Below are positions 12,313 through 23,100 of a stretch of 64,000 bases of DNA, in pieces; positions within the stretch are counted from its first letter, which is position 1, and each line of letters opens with the position of its first letter. Both the position numbers and the translations under genes were made by a program. The stretch covers positions 25,000,069 through 25,064,068 of the forward strand of contig OW203993.1 in the NCBI GenBank assembly GCA_934047225.1. Direction: 5' to 3'. Origin of the DNA: Ypsolopha sequella (lineage: Eukaryota; Arthropoda; Insecta; Lepidoptera; Ypsolophidae). The notes beneath the pieces are model-generated. The model was not told the DNA's origin, ran no database searches, and saw only the letters and a program-made list of their open reading frames with translations.

Positions 12313-12453
12313 CCGTTTTTGTTCCTTTTTTCTATTGTGATGGTTTTGCTGTCAGAAATCTCTGTTTAGAGATAAGCTCGCCAATGTGCATCTTTTTACT
12401 GCAATTTTGTTTATGTTTATATTTCCGTGTGTGTACAATAAAGAATAAAGAAA
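12313..12453 (+). mobile_element. LINE 3' end inserted in satellite
   Basis: About 140 bp matching the 3' UTR of the LINE at 18661-19125 (shared 'TTTTGCTGTCAGAAATCTCT' and 'AGATAAGCTCGCCAATGTGC'), ending in the tail AATAAAGAATAAAGAA. GAACT stands on both sides (12308-12312 and 12454-12458) and may be the target duplication. Confidence 0.75.
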
Positions 12454-12806
12454 GAACTATCCACTTATGTAAAGTGGACTATCCACCTATATAAAGTGGA
12501 CTATCTACTTAAATGTATAAAGTGGACTGTCTTCCTAAATAAAGTGGACTATCTACCTATATAAAGTGGACTATCTACCTATATAAAGTGAACTATCTAC
12601 TTATATAAAGTGGACTATCTACTTATATAAAGTGGACTATCTACTTATATAAAGTGGACTATCTACCTATATAAAGTGAACTATCTACTTATATAAAGTG
12701 GACTATCTACTTAAATGTATAAAGTGGACTGTCTTCCTAAATAAAGTGGACTATCTACCTATATAAAGTGGACTATCTACCTATATAAAGTGAACTATCT
12801 ACCTAT

Positions 12807-13632
12807 ATTCATATTCATATTCAATCGTTTATTGCTTTCATATGTACAGTGTTGGATCTTAAATATTAATGTACAGTTCACATATGACCCCGCTGGGGCA
12901 TAACAATATACAAGGAAGGGCAGCTGTGGCAGACCGAAGTTATTTAAAATCTTTGAAAAATTCGTCTAATGTGTAGTAGGTTTTATCTAATAGCATGTGC
13001 TTAAGGTTTTTTAAAAACGTTTTGTCTTTGTCTTCATTTTTTATCGTGTCGGGTAGGTGGTTATAGATTTTTATAGACATTGCATAGGGACCTGAGCTGT
13101 GTAATTTTAATTTTGATTGTGGCAGTATTAATTTATGTTTATGTCTTATTGAGCGATTTGATATATCTCCTAATCTTGTGTAAAAGTCTTTGTATTTTCT
13201 TACGAATTTACAAATCTCTAAAATATAAATGGATGTCAAAGTTAATATATTATATTGTTTAAAATATGGCCTACAACTTTCTAAGTTAGTAATGTGTGCT
13301 AGGATTCGAATACATTTCTTTTGTAGTATAAATAGATCTTTTGTATCAGTACTGTTTCCCCACAGTACTATACCTTGTGATAACCATGCATAAGCATATG
13401 CGTAATAAGTAGTTAGTGCTGCTTTAAGATTAGTATTTATTTTAACTTGTTTTAAAGCATATGTAAATTTCGATATTTTAGTTTTAATTTTTTGAATGTG
13501 TGTTTTCCAATTGATGTTTGAATCTATTTTTAGTCCCAGTAGAGTAAATGTATTGACGCATTTTATTTTTGTACCGTTAAATGAGAAGTTAATATTTAGG
13601 GGGGTCTTTTGTACGGGCCTAAATAAAATATA
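12807..13632 (-). mobile_element. 5'-truncated Jockey-like LINE inserted in satellite
   Basis: Satellite monomers flank both sides. On the minus strand the insert begins inside the reverse-transcriptase coding region at about 13632 and ends in a tail made of AATATG repeats at about 12807. This is the normal form of a 5'-truncated non-LTR insertion. It must be younger than the satellite block it interrupts. Confidence 0.85.
12940..13632 (-). pseudogene. LINE reverse transcriptase, C-terminal ~230 residues
   Basis: The frame is open from the truncation point to the stop at 12940-12942 without interruption. Landmarks in order: LNINFSFNGTKIKCVNTFTL, LLGLKIDSNINWKTHIQKIK, YYAYAYAWLSQGIVLWGN, LFILQKKCIRILAHITNLES, LTSIYILEICKFVRKYKD and a C-terminal YNHLPDTIKNEDKDKTFLKN block. 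These are the thumb and connection region and C-terminus of Jockey-superfamily reverse transcriptases; the catalytic YADD part is lost. There is no ATG near the left edge, as expected for a 5' truncation. The intact frame suggests a relatively recent insertion. It would have no activity. Confidence 0.85.
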
Positions 13633-14499
13633 TAAAGTGAACTATCTACTTATATAAAGTGGACTATCTACTTATATAAAGTGGACTATCTACTTATATA
13701 AAGTGGACTATCTACCTATATAAAGTGGACTATCCACCTATATAAATTGGACTATCTACCTATATAAAGTGGACTATCCACATATATAAAGTTTACTATC
13801 TAGCTATATAAAGTGGACTATCAACCTATATAAAGTGGACTATCTACCTATATAAATTGGACTATCTACCTATATAAAGTGGACTATCTACCTATATAAA
13901 TTGGACTATCTACCTATATAAAGTGGACTATATTTTTTTTTCTTTTAATATAAAATTTATAGTAATTTATGTAAGAATTTATTCATATTCAATTCTCTTC
14001 ATCCAAAATCAATATTTTTAATAAATTTTGACCATAATTTAAAACATAATAATAAAGTGGACTATCTACCTATATAAATTGGACTATCTACCTATATAAA
14101 GTGGACTATCTACCTTAATAAAGTGAACTATCTACTTATATAAAGTGGACTATCTACTTATATAAAGTGGACTATCTACTTATATAAAGTGGACTATCTA
14201 CCTATATAAAGTGGACTATCCACCTATATAAATTGGACTATCTACCTATATAAAGTGGACTATCCACATATATAAAGTTTACTATCTAGCTATATAAAGT
14301 GGACTATCTACCTATATAAAGTGGACTATCTACCTATATAAATTGGACTATCTACCTATATAAAGTGGACTATCCACATATATAAAGTTTACTATCTAGC
14401 TATATAAAGTGGACTATCTACCTATATAAAGTGGACTATCTACCTATATAAAGTGGACTATCTACCTATATAAAGTGGACTATCTACCTATATAAAGTG

Positions 14500-15610
14500 G
14501 ATTATCTACCTATATAAAGTGGACTATCTAGCAATATAAAGTGGACTATCCACCTATATAAAGTGGATTATCTAGCTATATAAAGTTTACTATCTAGCAA
14601 TATAAAGTGGATTATCTAGCTATATAAAGTTTACTATCTAGCTATATAAAGTGGACTATCCACCTATCTAGCTATATAAAGTGGACTATCTACCTATATA
14701 AAGTGGATTATCTAGCTATATAAAGTTTACTATCTAGCAATATAAAGTGGACTATCCACCTATATAAAGTGGATTATCTAGCTATATAAAGTTTACTATC
14801 TAGCTATATAAAGTGGACTATCCACCTATATAAAGTGGATTATCTAGCTATATAAAGTTTACTATCTAGCAATATAAAGTGGACTATCCACCTATATAAA
14901 GTGGATTATCTAGCTATATAAAGTTTACTATCTAGTTATATAAAGTGGACTATCTACCTATATAAAGTGGATTATCTAGCTATATACAGTTTACTATCTA
15001 GCAATATAAAGTGGACTATCCACCTATATAAAGTGGATTATCTAGCTATATAAAGTTTACTATCTAGCTATATAAAGTGGACTATCTACCTATATAAAGT
15101 GGATTATCTAGCTATATAAAGTTTACTATCTAGCAATATAAAGTGGACTATCCACCTATATAAAGTGGATTATCTAGCTATATAAAGTTTACTATCTAGC
15201 AATATAAAGTGGACTATCCACCTATATGAAGTGGATTATCTAGCTATATAAAGTTTACTATCTAGCAATATAAAGTGGACTATCCACCTATATAAAGTGG
15301 ATTATCTAGCTATATAAAGTTTACTATCTAGCTATATAAAGTGGACTATCCACCTATATAAAGTGGATTATCTAGCTTTATAAAGTTTACTATCTAGCAA
15401 TATAAAGTGGACTATCCACCTATATAAAGTGGATTATCTAGCTATATAAAGTTTACTATCTAGCTATATAAAGTGGACTATCCACCTATATAAAGTGGAT
15501 TATCTAGCTATATAAAGTTTACTATCTAGCTATATAAAGTGGACTATCCACCTATATAAAGTGGATTATCTAGCTATATAAAGTTTACTATCTAGCTATA
15601 TAAAGTGGAC
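14500..15610. repeat. 66-bp higher-order repeat of three 22-bp monomers
   Basis: Three monomer types follow in fixed order: AAGTGGACTATCCACC.., AAGTGGATTATCTAGC.. and AAGTTTACTATCTAGC... The 66-bp trimer recurs over about 1.1 kb with occasional dropped units. This is the signature of unequal exchange amplifying a trimer inside an older monomeric array. Confidence 0.9.
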
Positions 15611-15644
15611 TATCTACCTATATAAAAAATCAGAGGAAGCTTTG

Positions 15645-15845
15645 TCGGTAAAATTCTTAGTCTAGAGGCCTGACTGAGTTCGATTATTACCGGTCGGGCA
15701 TGCACAACTGAGTTTTTCGGAATTTATGTGCATAGCATTTGTAAACCACTTGCAAAGCGGTGAAGGAAAACATTGTGGGGTAAACCTGCACGTTCTAACG
15801 ATTGTATTTGTGCCCAAAGTACGGTGTAAATGGTCAACTACTACC
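15645..15845 (+). mobile_element. lepidopteran tRNA-type SINE, decayed
   Basis: It contains a degenerate B box (GAGTTCGATTATTA near 15677), then GTGAAGGAAAACATTGTGGG and TAAACCTGCACG. In many lepidopterans the intact form reads ...GGTTCGATCCC...GGTGAAGGAAAACATCGTGAGGAAACCTGCA. The downstream part, TATTTGTGCCCAAAGTACGG, is shared with 23.9 and 45.7 kb. Confidence 0.65.
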
Positions 15846-15866
15846 ACGTTGTCGTTGGAACGTTAA

Positions 15867-16259
15867 GGTGAGGCATCGAGTTTTCGAAGGGCAGTGTCAC
15901 GGAAAAACGCGCAGTGTGAGAGGGACCGACTCAGGGAGAGAGATAAAAAAATTGCTTTTTATATATATAAAAAAGACTAAAATGACTAGAAAAATTTCCA
16001 ATTACCAAAATGTTAAAACCCATTTAATAAAATATGTTTGGGGTCCGTACATGATAATTATTTTGTTAAACTATGAGAAAGCGTGTGTTTGAAGACGTCA
16101 TTTTAATAATTATTTCTATTAAGTGAAAGATTTTAAATTGCGTTTCTGTATTACAGAAATCTAGAAAAAGGTTCCGAAAATGTTATACTAATTTATCAAA
16201 CTAGTAGCTTCTTACTAAACGTAGTAAAATGTCTCGAAAAAGTGTCAAGCGGCGTCGCC
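15867..16259 (+). mobile_element. TTAA-flanked MITE, family T1, copy 2
   Basis: TTAA at 15863-15866 and 16260-16263. Ends are GGTGAGGCATCGAG and GGCGTCGCC. Internal GCGCAGTGTGAGAGGGACCG and GTGTTTGAAGAC match the family. Frames that start inside it (for example at 16229) are repeat-derived. Confidence 0.7.
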
Positions 16260-16263
16260 TTAA

Positions 16264-16984
16264 AATTATTGAAGAATTGGCAAATTTTCTAAATAGTTTC
16301 TTGGATATGCTGCTCTACTACCAACTTTTTCAGTATTTTTTATCAGTCCGTCTAAAAATTGAGGGAGATATTTTTTTTCAACTATGGAATTTAATTATTC
16401 CCAAACAGTGCTTAAGGCGGGATGCTACCCCTATAACCGTAAAAATAGAAATTTTTGACGTAAAGCGCAAGCTTAAAGCTTCAAAATGCTTTGCAATGCT
16501 GAGAACACTAATTAAATGATTAATTAAACATAAATAGTAAAAGTTTGTAATTTTAAGTTGCAAACTACCCCTTAAAAATAAGCTTTCGTAGTTCTGTGCT
16601 TTCGTTACAGAGATTTCAAAACGTTGAGTGACAACCACCGATTAATTTTTCAGAAATCATACAGGTAACAGAACAAATCGAGCAGTTTATTTTTATGAGA
16701 ATTACCTGCTTTTCCATAAAATTACGAATTAATTGCAAAATAATATTATCTTGATAGATTTTTTTATGCACTCTACCTTGTACAGTGGAGACCGCATCAA
16801 GTAAGACACATTGGACTTTGTACCTATCTTATATTCTTCTCTGTAGGGGCTAATTTCGTACTGCAAGTGTATAGCTTGATGTGGTCTCCACTGTACCACA
16901 TGAAATTTGACGCTAATAAGTGTCGGTTAAAAATGGCTTTCGTACTCATGTCGATATGCATGGTTGCACTTCGACTTAAGTGGA
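16264..16984. other. AT-rich sequence without a recognised gene
   Basis: An inverted pair around 16785-16895 ('AGTGGAGACCGCATCAAG' against 'CTTGATGTGGTCTCCACT') suggests a small ~110-bp hairpin element. Nothing else was recognised. Confidence 0.4.
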
Positions 16985-17360
16985 TGGCATACCCTTAAAC
17001 TTTTTTTATTACCCATCCAGCACAACAAGTCTAATGGCAAAGACTTTATTTGCTTTTCATAGAGGCGATTATATGTTGGCTCTTTGGCCTCTTTTTCTTG
17101 GACGCGTAATACTAGTGACCACGGAGCGAAACAAAAAATTGGTGTGTTTTTAGCTAACACTGAAATTTTTTGTAGGGAAAAAAATATTGAATTTAAACCA
17201 AAAAATAGAGGGCGCAAAACATTTTTTTTTGACAGAAGTATAAATTTTAGTACATTGTTTATACGTATGATCCCTAGAGAAAAGATTAATAAATCAAATA
17301 TATTTTTTTCAATACAAGGAAGGTCCGAATTTCTTCAAACGAATCTTAGATAGCCTGAGG
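16985..17360 (-). mobile_element. interspersed element, family Y, copy 1
   Basis: Shares long stretches with 32050-32545 and 60240-60705 in opposite orientation: for example 'TTAGCTAAAAACACACCAAT' and 'GTCTTTGCCATTAGACTTAT' on its minus strand. No coding capacity and no clear TIR was found, so its class is unknown. Confidence 0.7.
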
Positions 17361-17365
17361 TTGGT

Positions 17366-18660
17366 CATGCTCTAGGCTCAGGTACAGTCTTAAAATTTGA
17401 AAACGTTTTGTGATACCACAATGTAATTCACTTACCTTTTTCATAATACGATGCACAACTGATGTTGAAAACAAAATATTTCTGTAATTTTCGTAAACTA
17501 TTATACTTTGTAGTTTTTTAATATTTTCACATTTTTAAATATCTTCTCCTGAAAATGAAGATGCCTTTCCTAAAATCGTAAGTAAATTATGAGGTAGTAG
17601 AAATCATAAAATTATTTTTAAAATAATATTTATTTAAAACTAATAATTTAACCTCTTTTAGTCATTTAGGAGTCTTCCTCGGTATGCTCGATGCCTAATG
17701 AACAAATGGACAAAAGAAATATAATATTACCAAAGACACCATTACCAAAAACTTACTATTTTTCTCTTTCATTCAATCATATAAAGTTCCTATAGCCGCA
17801 CCTTAATAAATGCTTAAATTTTCAAGCTTTCCGAAACGCTTGTACAGTTCTCAAGATGGCGACAAAAATCACAGTTTGCTAAGAGCATTAAGTTCGGAAA
17901 CGTTTATAATCGGCTAAATATCGAATTGTTTCAACAATTGTTTCCGAACGCAGCTCTAGAAGACTGTAAGCCTCTGAGAATTGCCTTAGAGTTATAAGCC
18001 TACAACAGAAAAAGCAAATGAAATTATGTCTTAAAAGCTTTGTGGAAAGTTCATATTGCTTTGTAGTAAAACCAAAATAATTCCTGAAAAGTGAAAGCCT
18101 TGCTACGCAAAGGTATTTTAGGTTTAAACTCCTATTGAAAGAGGTGAAAGTTTGGAAGGTGTTTGGTATAGGATTTTGGGACTTAATGAGTGGGGTTTGG
18201 GTTTGTTTTTGATGGGAGTATTTGGAAGATTGTGCAGTAACGAGTTCGCACACAGGACGTAATTGTATCGGGGGATCAGATCGACCCTTGCTTTAGGGAT
18301 GGGAGAAGGTCGATGAATAGTAAAGTTGCGTTGTACGATTGTGAACCTTATTGTATTTTATGATATCTATTAAAATAATGTTTTATATAGCTGGAACGGC
18401 TGGCCGGCGCTGTTACGTCACGTGACCACCGCCGGCGCTGCAGAGCGCCTCCTCACCTCCACAAACCAGGTCGTGAGAGCCGTGTATGAGTGGTCCGGAA
18501 GCCCTATACACGCTGCCTGGACACAATATATACAACAGTGCAGTTTAGATAAGACTGAATATTTTAATTCTGTTAAGTATCCTATTTTAATTTAAATATA
18601 ATTTTTATTTATTATTATTTATTTATTAGTTATTTAAAATGTATAATATTACAGTTAACC
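17366..18660. other. sequence without a recognised gene; GC-rich patch 18395-18520
   Basis: A 121-codon frame at 17888-18253 (minus) has no recognisable motif. A GC-rich patch with GTCACGTGAC at about 18417 (E-box like palindrome) precedes the LINE at 18661; I cannot tell whether it is promoter, LTR or repeat. Confidence 0.35.
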
Positions 18661-19125
18661 CCTACACATAACACCTGTGCTTATGGAAACTCATTCAGTG
18701 TCCATTCAGTCCGACTATGGAATGCTCTTCCGCATAGTATTCACGACTGTCTAACTATCGGTTCCTTTAAGAAAAAGCTTAAAGAACACTACCTCTCACA
18801 ATCTGAATAGATAGATATTATATATATTTATGTTTATGTAGTTTATTATACACTATGTATATTTATAATATTTTATATATTGTATTTATAGTAAGTATTA
18901 ATATACATTTTTTTATTTTGTTATTAAACTTGTATAATTCTTTGTATATTCTTCTTCTCTGTGTTCACGTGTATGATTACTCCGTTTATGTTCCTTTTTC
19001 CTATTGTGATGGTTTTGCTGTCAGAAATCTCTGTTTAGAGATAAGCTCGCCAATGTGCATCTTTTTACTATAATTTTGTTTATGTTTATATTTCTGTGTG
19101 TGTAGAATAAAGAATAAAGAACATT
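18661..19125 (+). mobile_element. 5'-truncated LINE 3' end
   Basis: The first 150 bp (18661-18810) encode the C-terminus of a reverse transcriptase: NSFSVHSVRLWNALPHSIHD then GSFKKKLKEHYL and a TAG stop. The LWNALP..SFKKKLKEH pattern is standard for Jockey-like LINEs. It is followed by ~300 bp of AT-rich 3' UTR and the tail AATAAAGAATAAAGAA. The last 140 bp recur inside the satellite at 12313-12453. Confidence 0.8.
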
Positions 19126-19294
19126 ACAGTTTATTAACTAATACGTTATACAATTATAATATTAAAATTAAAAATTAAAATTGATAAATTAAAATTAAAT
19201 TCAAAAAATTACAATACAATAATAAGAATGTAATTTGAAGTAAGGAAATGTAAATTATGGCTGTATTAGCTGGAATAAAATAAGTGTATTATTT

Positions 19295-19440
19295 ATTGGT
19301 ATATGCGGACGAACATTTAAAGCCAAGATTGGTTACGTCAGCCACATTCGGGCACACCAGCGAAGCCCATCACACCCTCGCCAATAGCAGTCGCCGTAGC
19401 CGTGTCGGCTTGGAGACCATCATCATCATCATCATCATTA
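19295..19440 (+). pseudogene. LINE C-terminal zinc-finger remnant with (ATC)n tail
   Basis: A frame from about 19303 reads CGRTFKAKIGYVSHIRAHQR then a stop after about seven more codons. It matches the C2H2-like end of the LINE at 22752-23062 (CNRTFTNKIGYISHMRAHDR). The (ATC)n tail at 19420-19437 is the same tail type. It is truncated before the first cysteine pair is complete. Confidence 0.7.
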
Positions 19441-19743
19441 TTTATTATTATAGCTTTTCTGTGATTTTATAAAAGACTAAAAGAAGAAAGAAAAGGATTT
19501 TAGTAATGAGAATGGAGCGATTACATAAACAATAGGCGGGGGTGCACGAAAAGAATTACCTCTGAAATACAACTATTTCATACAAATATTTCTGTAATTG
19601 GATGCTCAGCTTTGTTATATCTTTTAATTTTAAACGTGAAGTGTGAGTCTGTTGAAAAACCTAAATAAATAAAATAAAAATGAAAATACAACCACTTATT
19701 ACATCACTTACGTCAGGTGCAGCCCGGGGCTAAATATATGATA

Positions 19744-20893
19744 TACAACGTGTAACAGAAAGGTGTAACCATATTTGAAGAGCTTATTCAATCAATGTTA
19801 TAGAACAACTTTTACTATGGAGCCAACCCTGAAATCTCAAAAAAAAAAATCTGCCCTTCCATACATTTCGGCCGGCTTATTCCACAAATCCCCTGCGAAT
19901 ATCCCCTGCGTCGGGGATTTGTGGACTTTTTGTCCAGAAATCCCCTGCCGGCGCTCAAGGAAAACGGAAGGGGATTTCTGGACAAAAGTTAGAGAAATCC
20001 CCTTACTCATTTATGTTCATGTTTTTATTAAACAACTAATAAGGTAATCACAGTATTTAAACTATAACTAGGTATACATAGTAAATTAACGATGACACTG
20101 TTTAACTCACATAAAATATGTTATTTCTTTACGAGTGTAGACATAAACTGTCTCATATATTTACAATAATAAACGAAACCTTGTATTCATTAAAATATCA
20201 CAGAAAATTAGTTTATAGTAATCCTTCCATAAATAAGTTCTATAATCACAGATCATTTGTACAATAATATCGAATAGTTAGACCTATACGAGTTACGTAA
20301 ATATACTAGTAGTGGTATCACTATTGTTTATTATTGTAATTATATGAGAGATTTTATGTCTACAGATGTAAAAATTGTTGGAAGCAATTTACCAGTGATA
20401 CCATTACTAGTATTTTTACGTAACTCGTATAGGTTTAACTATTCAATATTATTGTACGAAGGATCTGTGATTATAGAACTTATTTATGGGAGGATTACTG
20501 AAAACTGATTTTCTGTAATATTTTAATGAATACAAGTTTTCGTTTATTATTGTAAATATATGAGACAGTTTATATCTACACTTGTAAAGAAATAACATAT
20601 TTTATGTGAGTTGAACAGTGTCATCGTTAATGTACTATGTATAAAAATAAAGACATTGATTACCTTATTAGTTGTTTAATAAAAACATGGAAATAAATGA
20701 GTAAGGGGATTTCTGGAACTTTTGTCCAGAAATCCCCTTTCGTTTTCCTTGAGTGCTGGCAGGGGATTTCTGGATAAAAAGTCCACAAATCCCCGACGCA
20801 GGGGATCTTCGCAGGGGGGTTTGTGGAATAAGCCATTTCGGCCGAGCGGCATTGCATTTTTAATATAGTTACACCTTTCTGTTACACGTTGTA
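19744..20893. mobile_element. TA-type MITE, family M, split by a Mutator-like insertion
   Basis: TIRs are TGTAACAGAAAGGTGTAAC at the left and its exact complement at the right, extended by ACAACG/CGTTGT and flanked by TATA. An uninterrupted relative lies at 40578-40842. Its halves flank the element at 19874-20834: left part GCCCTTCCATACATTTCGGCC, right part GAGCGGCATTGCATTTTT, which are adjacent in the 40.6-kb copy. So the MITE is the older layer. Confidence 0.8.
19874..20834. mobile_element. 961-bp Mutator-like foldback element with 9-bp target duplication
   Basis: ATTTCGGCC stands at 19865-19873 and again at 20835-20843. Between them, GGCTTATTCCACAAA starts the element and TTTGTGGAATAAGCC ends it. 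The two arms stay complementary for about 445 bp each (to about 20322 and from about 20393), leaving a loop of about 70 nt. Arms carry nested hairpins with GGGGATTTCTGGAC and GTCCAGAAATCCCC. Long TIRs with a 9-bp duplication are typical of Mutator-like (MULE) elements; the family assignment is inferred because no transposase is present. Confidence 0.8.
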
Positions 20894-21169
20894 TAGATAT
20901 ATGATCTATAGTCAAATTTTTTTTATATTGTTCGGTCTGACAATTTCGGAGATAAGGGAGGGACATACATATTTGTGTGTTTTTTAAAGATTTCTCGAAA
21001 CCAGTGCCAGTAGGTAAATAAAGTAAAAGTATAAATTTTTACAATCAACTTCTTAATATCTACAATTTGATACCCATATTGTATTTTTAGGATAATATTT
21101 TTTATTTTCCTCCCTTTTGTTTTGGAAAATTTCGAAAAATTTCAAATTTTTATATTTTTTGTGGGCAAA

Positions 21170-21297
21170 TTAATGCTTTTTTTGTGCCAAATTTCATGTC
21201 GTTATCTTTGACAGTGCTAAAGTTATGAGGCTGTGTCATACGGACGGACGGACAACGGAGTCTCACCTTTTAGGTACTACGGAACCCTAAAAAACTA
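21170..21297 (+). repeat. interspersed repeat tail ending TACGGAACCCTAAAAA
   Basis: The sequence AAAGTTATGAGGCTGTGTCA, then ACGGACGGACGGAC, then TACGGAACCCTAAAAA is a very common lepidopteran repeat end. It is related to the pieces at 11.4 and 50.6 kb. Confidence 0.55.
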
Positions 21298-21354
21298 TAA
21301 AAGTATTAAACGATTGGTTTTTGTACACAATATATAAACTAGTAAACAAGAAAA

Positions 21355-21425
21355 AAATGTATCGTCACGACATGAATTCCCAAGGAGTATCACAGGTGTT
21401 CCCAAGTGTGAACGGTGAAATACAA
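21355..21425 (-). mobile_element. retroposon end, family S (empty-site paralogue of 24.06 kb)
   Basis: On the minus strand it reads ...CTTGGGAATTCATGTCGTGACGATACATT. This shows the uninterrupted form of the sequence into which the hAT-like element at 24061-24437 inserted. Confidence 0.6.
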
Positions 21426-21979
21426 GTCACAGTACACACTTGGTACTATCTGTTTAATCATATTTTTTTGAAAACAATAATTTTCATATTTTACCACTAA
21501 AGCTCAAATTACTTTAGCTACATATTTTTGTCGACATTCAGAACCCTTCAACGTTCACGTCCCATCTCTACACCGCTCGCGAGGGTTGTGCCCTCGCTGC
21601 GGCGCATGTTGAAGGGGTCCGTAGCGCGTTCATTATAGTGTATCACTTTTATTTTTATTTGTTTTGTCTCCCATTCTTAATAGTTTGGTAATTATTGAAC
21701 GTGTAGGTTTTTGCTTTTCGAGTGGGATTTTGTCGCCATTTGCGCTTTAAGATTTAAGTTATTGAAAAGTGTTACGTTTTTGTAAGGTTTAATTTTATGA
21801 ATACAACATATATTCAGTATACTGTCATATAACATACTGTCGTGGGCAGATTGTAGAATTGGGCAGATCGTGAAGTATGAAATCGAAAATCTTTCACCAA
21901 AAGTCAAAAAAGGCGCCATCGCATAAGCGATTAAAAACACACACACACACAAAAGCAAGGTATAAAAAATAAAATAAAA

Positions 21980-22355
21980 ATGTATAACAAATTGCCTATA
22001 GAACTAACCAAATTAACATTATTGGAATTTAAAACAAAGATTAAATATTTTTTCGAATGTAATCCATTTTATACTATAAATGAATTTATGAATGAGAAAC
22101 TTACAAAATGTTCATTTTCAATATGATTTGACTTAATTATTTATATTCAATTTGACATTTATAAAAAAATTATATTTTATTTTATTGTACTTTATTTTAA
22201 TTTAGATTAAGAATGTTATTTGTTAAGATATTAATATCAATGTGATATTATTGTTTTTAGATTAGTATTTGTAGAACATTATTATGATATTGTTGACCTG
22301 CCATGTAACAAAATCCGTTATAATTATGGTAAATAAATAATTACTGATTACTGAT
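21980..22355 (+). mobile_element. 5'-truncated LINE, 48-codon RT C-terminus plus 3' UTR
   Basis: Codons at 21980-22126 read MYNKLPIELTKLTLLEFKTK, then KYFFECNPFYTINEF and stop TGA. YNKLP...FK..L..FF...FYTI.EF is the typical C-terminus of Jockey-like reverse transcriptases. The 3' end is a (ATTACTG)n tail at about 22335-22357. Confidence 0.8.
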
Positions 22356-22505
22356 TACACCCTCTCTCTCTTTCTCATACACACACCTGGCACCACACAC
22401 GTACTCACTTCCTTACTTTCACAAATGTTTTTGCTGCAGCACTAATCTTCTTAAATTTGAATTTGTATGATGTTTTTGTTTTTGTATTGTTTTGTGTCGT
22501 TCTTT

Positions 22506-22636
22506 GATTAGTATAGTATATTGTATTAGTATAGCATATTGTATTAGTATAGTATATTGTATTAGTATAGCGTATTGTATTGTAGTATAGAATATTGTAT
22601 TAGTATAGCGTATTGTATTAGTATAGTACATTGTAT
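22506..22636. repeat. 18-bp minisatellite, about 7 copies
   Basis: Unit TAGTATAGTATATTGTAT repeated with single-base variants (GCATATT, GCGTATT, GTACATT). Confidence 0.9.
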
Positions 22637-22751
22637 TATTTTCCTTGTATAAACATTAGCTACTCAAGTACATGTCTAGATATACGGGAAGAGTGGGCTC
22701 TTCTGGCACAGGCTGTTCTCAGCTTAATATATATAATATATATATATAATA

Positions 22752-23100
22752 ATAATAGGAGACTAGATACATACATAGACTGCTTAGAACATTTGACATG
22801 GGAGGACCAGGCTGAGGATCGCGCTGTGTGGCGGCATACAGTCAGCACTAACATCTTCGAGTTCGACGCTAAACGAAGAGCTGCTCTTGACGCCAGACGT
22901 GATGAACTCCGATGTAGACCACCAGCTGCCATACATTACAACTACTGCAATGGAAAACTTACATGTAGCCTGTGCAACCGCACTTTCACAAACAAGATAG
23001 GCTACATAAGTCACATGAGGGCACATGACCGACGCTCTCCACAGCCGCAACAGTCGCCGTGACCGAACTCGGTCGGATGAATCATCATCATCATCATCAA
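22752..23100 (+). pseudogene. LINE polyprotein C-terminus with C2H2-like finger
   Basis: The frame to the stop at 23060-23062 reads RRLDTYIDCLEHLTWEDQAE, DRAVWRHTVSTNIFEFDAKR, then a finger CSLCNRTFTNKIGYISHMRA with H in the pattern CxxC-x12-HxxxH. This is the end of a lepidopteran RTE/Jockey-type endonuclease-reverse transcriptase with a C-terminal finger. The tail is (ATC)n at 23083-23099. Upstream of about 22750 the frame runs into an unrelated AT-repeat, so it is 5'-truncated. Confidence 0.8.

Larger units (their letters stand above)
12270..15627. repeat. 22-bp satellite array (AAAGTGGACTATCTACC + TATAT), interrupted
   Basis: The monomer is 22 bp: AAAGTGGACTATCTACC followed by TATAT. It fills most of 3.3 kb and is broken by a LINE 3' end (12313-12453), a longer LINE fragment (12807-13632) and an unrelated AT-rich insert (about 13931-14052). 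Early monomers are nearly uniform, later ones form a three-monomer higher-order unit. The common GTGGACTATCCAC variant has 5-bp inverted arms. Array ends: GATAAAGTGGAC at about 12273 and CTATATAAAAAATC at about 15627. Confidence 0.97.

Noticed and set aside
12940..13262. Plus-strand hydrophobic frame at 13080-13262
   Set aside because: Shadow of the LINE reverse-transcriptase frame on the minus strand.
12270..15627. CRISPR-like array
   Set aside because: Units are contiguous with no unique spacers; it is a satellite in a eukaryotic genome.
18400..18660. Solo LTR (TGTTACG...ACA)
   Set aside because: No matching second copy, no clear 5-bp target duplication, and no tRNA primer site next to it.
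22419..22631. 70-codon frame with YTNTI repeats
   Set aside because: Direct translation of the 18-bp minisatellite.
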